Shown piece by piece: positions 4,631 to 5,141 of a DNA stretch of 5,141 nt. Positions within the stretch are counted from its first letter, which is position 1, and the number at the start of each line of letters is the position of its first letter. This DNA is from Clostridiales bacterium (GTDB lineage: Bacteria; Bacillota; Clostridia; Peptostreptococcales; JAAYPU01). The notes under the pieces were generated by a model, which was given only the letters and a program-made list of their open reading frames with translations, was not told the origin of the DNA and did not search any database. The position numbers and the translations under genes were made by a program. The stretch spans positions 1-5,141 of the forward strand of contig JAAYPU010000379.1 of the NCBI GenBank assembly GCA_012519645.1. The letters are read 5' to 3'.

Positions 4631-5141
4631 TTAACGTACCTTATCGAAGGCGATATTAATATGTATCCCCAATACAATAACATATCCTATCAAATAAAAC
4701 CAGAACATCAAACTGATGACATTTGCCAAACTGCCATAAAGTATATCATAATTTGCAAAATTAGACACATAGAAGGAAAAAACAGAAGAAGCTATAACTA
4801 TACCCGCTGTAGCAAATGCAGCTCCAGCCCGTACCTTTTTTACGGGCACAGTAACATTTGGAGCATGAGAATAAATATATAGCATACATAAATAAAAAAC
4901 AAGAAAAGCAAAAGGCCATCTAATAAGATACCAAATATTAGCGATCACTATACTGTACCCAATGATTTCCGAAGAATATCTGGTAATAAGTTCTCCGAGT
5001 ACACGGCCATATATCATTATCAGCAGACCAAAAATTATCATAAACATCAGGAGTAACGTGATTTTCATTGCCTTGAATCTCTCCGAGAAATTAAAGCCAT
5101 TTCCCATTTCTAATCCATAGGAATAATTTGATATCCGGATT
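4631..5141 (-). CDS. YihY/virulence factor BrkB family membrane protein, C-terminal part (runs off right edge)
   Basis: The frame is open from the right edge to TAA at 4633-4631, giving about 169 visible residues. The family is usually about 270-300 aa, so roughly the N-terminal 40% lies outside the window. The Met at 5107-5105 is internal: the frame continues upstream as SNYSYGLE without a stop, matching the loop region of the family, and no good ribosome binding site precedes that Met. Counting from that Met, four hydrophobic spans are visible at about 16-38, 62-86, 94-116 and 127-152. The diagnostic C-terminal block runs from VPVKKVRAGAAFATAG through YVSNFANYDILYGSLANV to FWFYLIGYVIVLGIHIN. 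It is an integral inner-membrane protein. The old name ribonuclease BN for this family was a misassignment, and its transport or other role is not established. It lies upstream of crcB in the same direction, but a 220-base spacer argues against tight coupling. Confidence 0.88.
   Translation of the reverse strand, partial: IRISNYSYGLEMGNGFNFSERFKAMKITLLLMFMIIFGLLIMIYGRVLGELITRYSSEIIGYSIVIANIWYLIRWPFAFLVFYLCMLYIYSHAPNVTVPVKKVRAGAAFATAGIVIASSVFSFYVSNFANYDILYGSLANVISLMFWFYLIGYVIVLGIHINIAFDKVR

Noticed and set aside
4661..4882. Plus-strand open frame over the YihY-like gene
   Set aside because: It is antisense to the conserved C-terminal block of the membrane protein and its product looks random.
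5105..5107. ATG as the start of a complete 158 aa membrane protein
   Set aside because: The frame stays open to the window edge with family-like residues upstream, and the remaining length is far short of the YihY family, so the Met is internal.

Overview
The window looks like chromosomal DNA from a low-GC Firmicute, most likely a member of the Clostridia. The DNA is AT-rich and the ribosome binding sites are strong (AAGGAGG, GAAGGAG). The SerA protein belongs to the clostridial-looking subgroup with NFARGE and VTDFPND motifs, and the 3' ends carry hairpins with T-rich tails. The genus cannot be fixed from this sequence. I see no transposase, phage gene, rRNA, tRNA or CRISPR array.

Layout, left to right. 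Positions 1-148 hold two hairpin-plus-heptad repeat units. Positions 157-1371 (minus) encode an archaeal-type cofactor-independent phosphoglycerate mutase (ApgM family). A divergent promoter region (1372-1626) separates it from serC (1627-2709, plus) and serA (2727-3893, plus), a tight operon with a 17-base gap. The interval 3891-4029 between the convergent serA and crcB genes holds a stop-codon hairpin, a heptad array and a clear terminator. crcB, a Fluc fluoride channel, lies at 4030-4410 (minus). A 220-base spacer with another heptad/hairpin unit follows. The C-terminal part of a YihY/BrkB-family membrane protein (4631 to the right edge, minus) closes the window; its N-terminus lies outside.

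Function. SerA oxidises 3-phosphoglycerate and SerC transaminates the product to phosphoserine; serB is not in the window. If the divergent ApgM-family enzyme is a true phosphoglycerate mutase, it interconverts 2- and 3-phosphoglycerate and so controls the SerA substrate. Some bacterial relatives are instead proposed homoserine kinases. crcB and the YihY-like gene look unrelated to serine synthesis.

The most unusual signal is in the gene ends. The ends of apgM and serA share the same four-part architecture: a perfect 13-14 bp hairpin overlapping the stop codon, five AATTAWG-like heptads ending in AATTRATG, an AAGGAT..TTGC/GCAA..ATCCTT hairpin with changed but still paired arms, and a T-rich tail. 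Two related units (5-79 and 4481-4580) share 18 of 19 bases at one junction and have heptads on both sides of the hairpin. No unit lies in the divergent apgM/serC promoter region.
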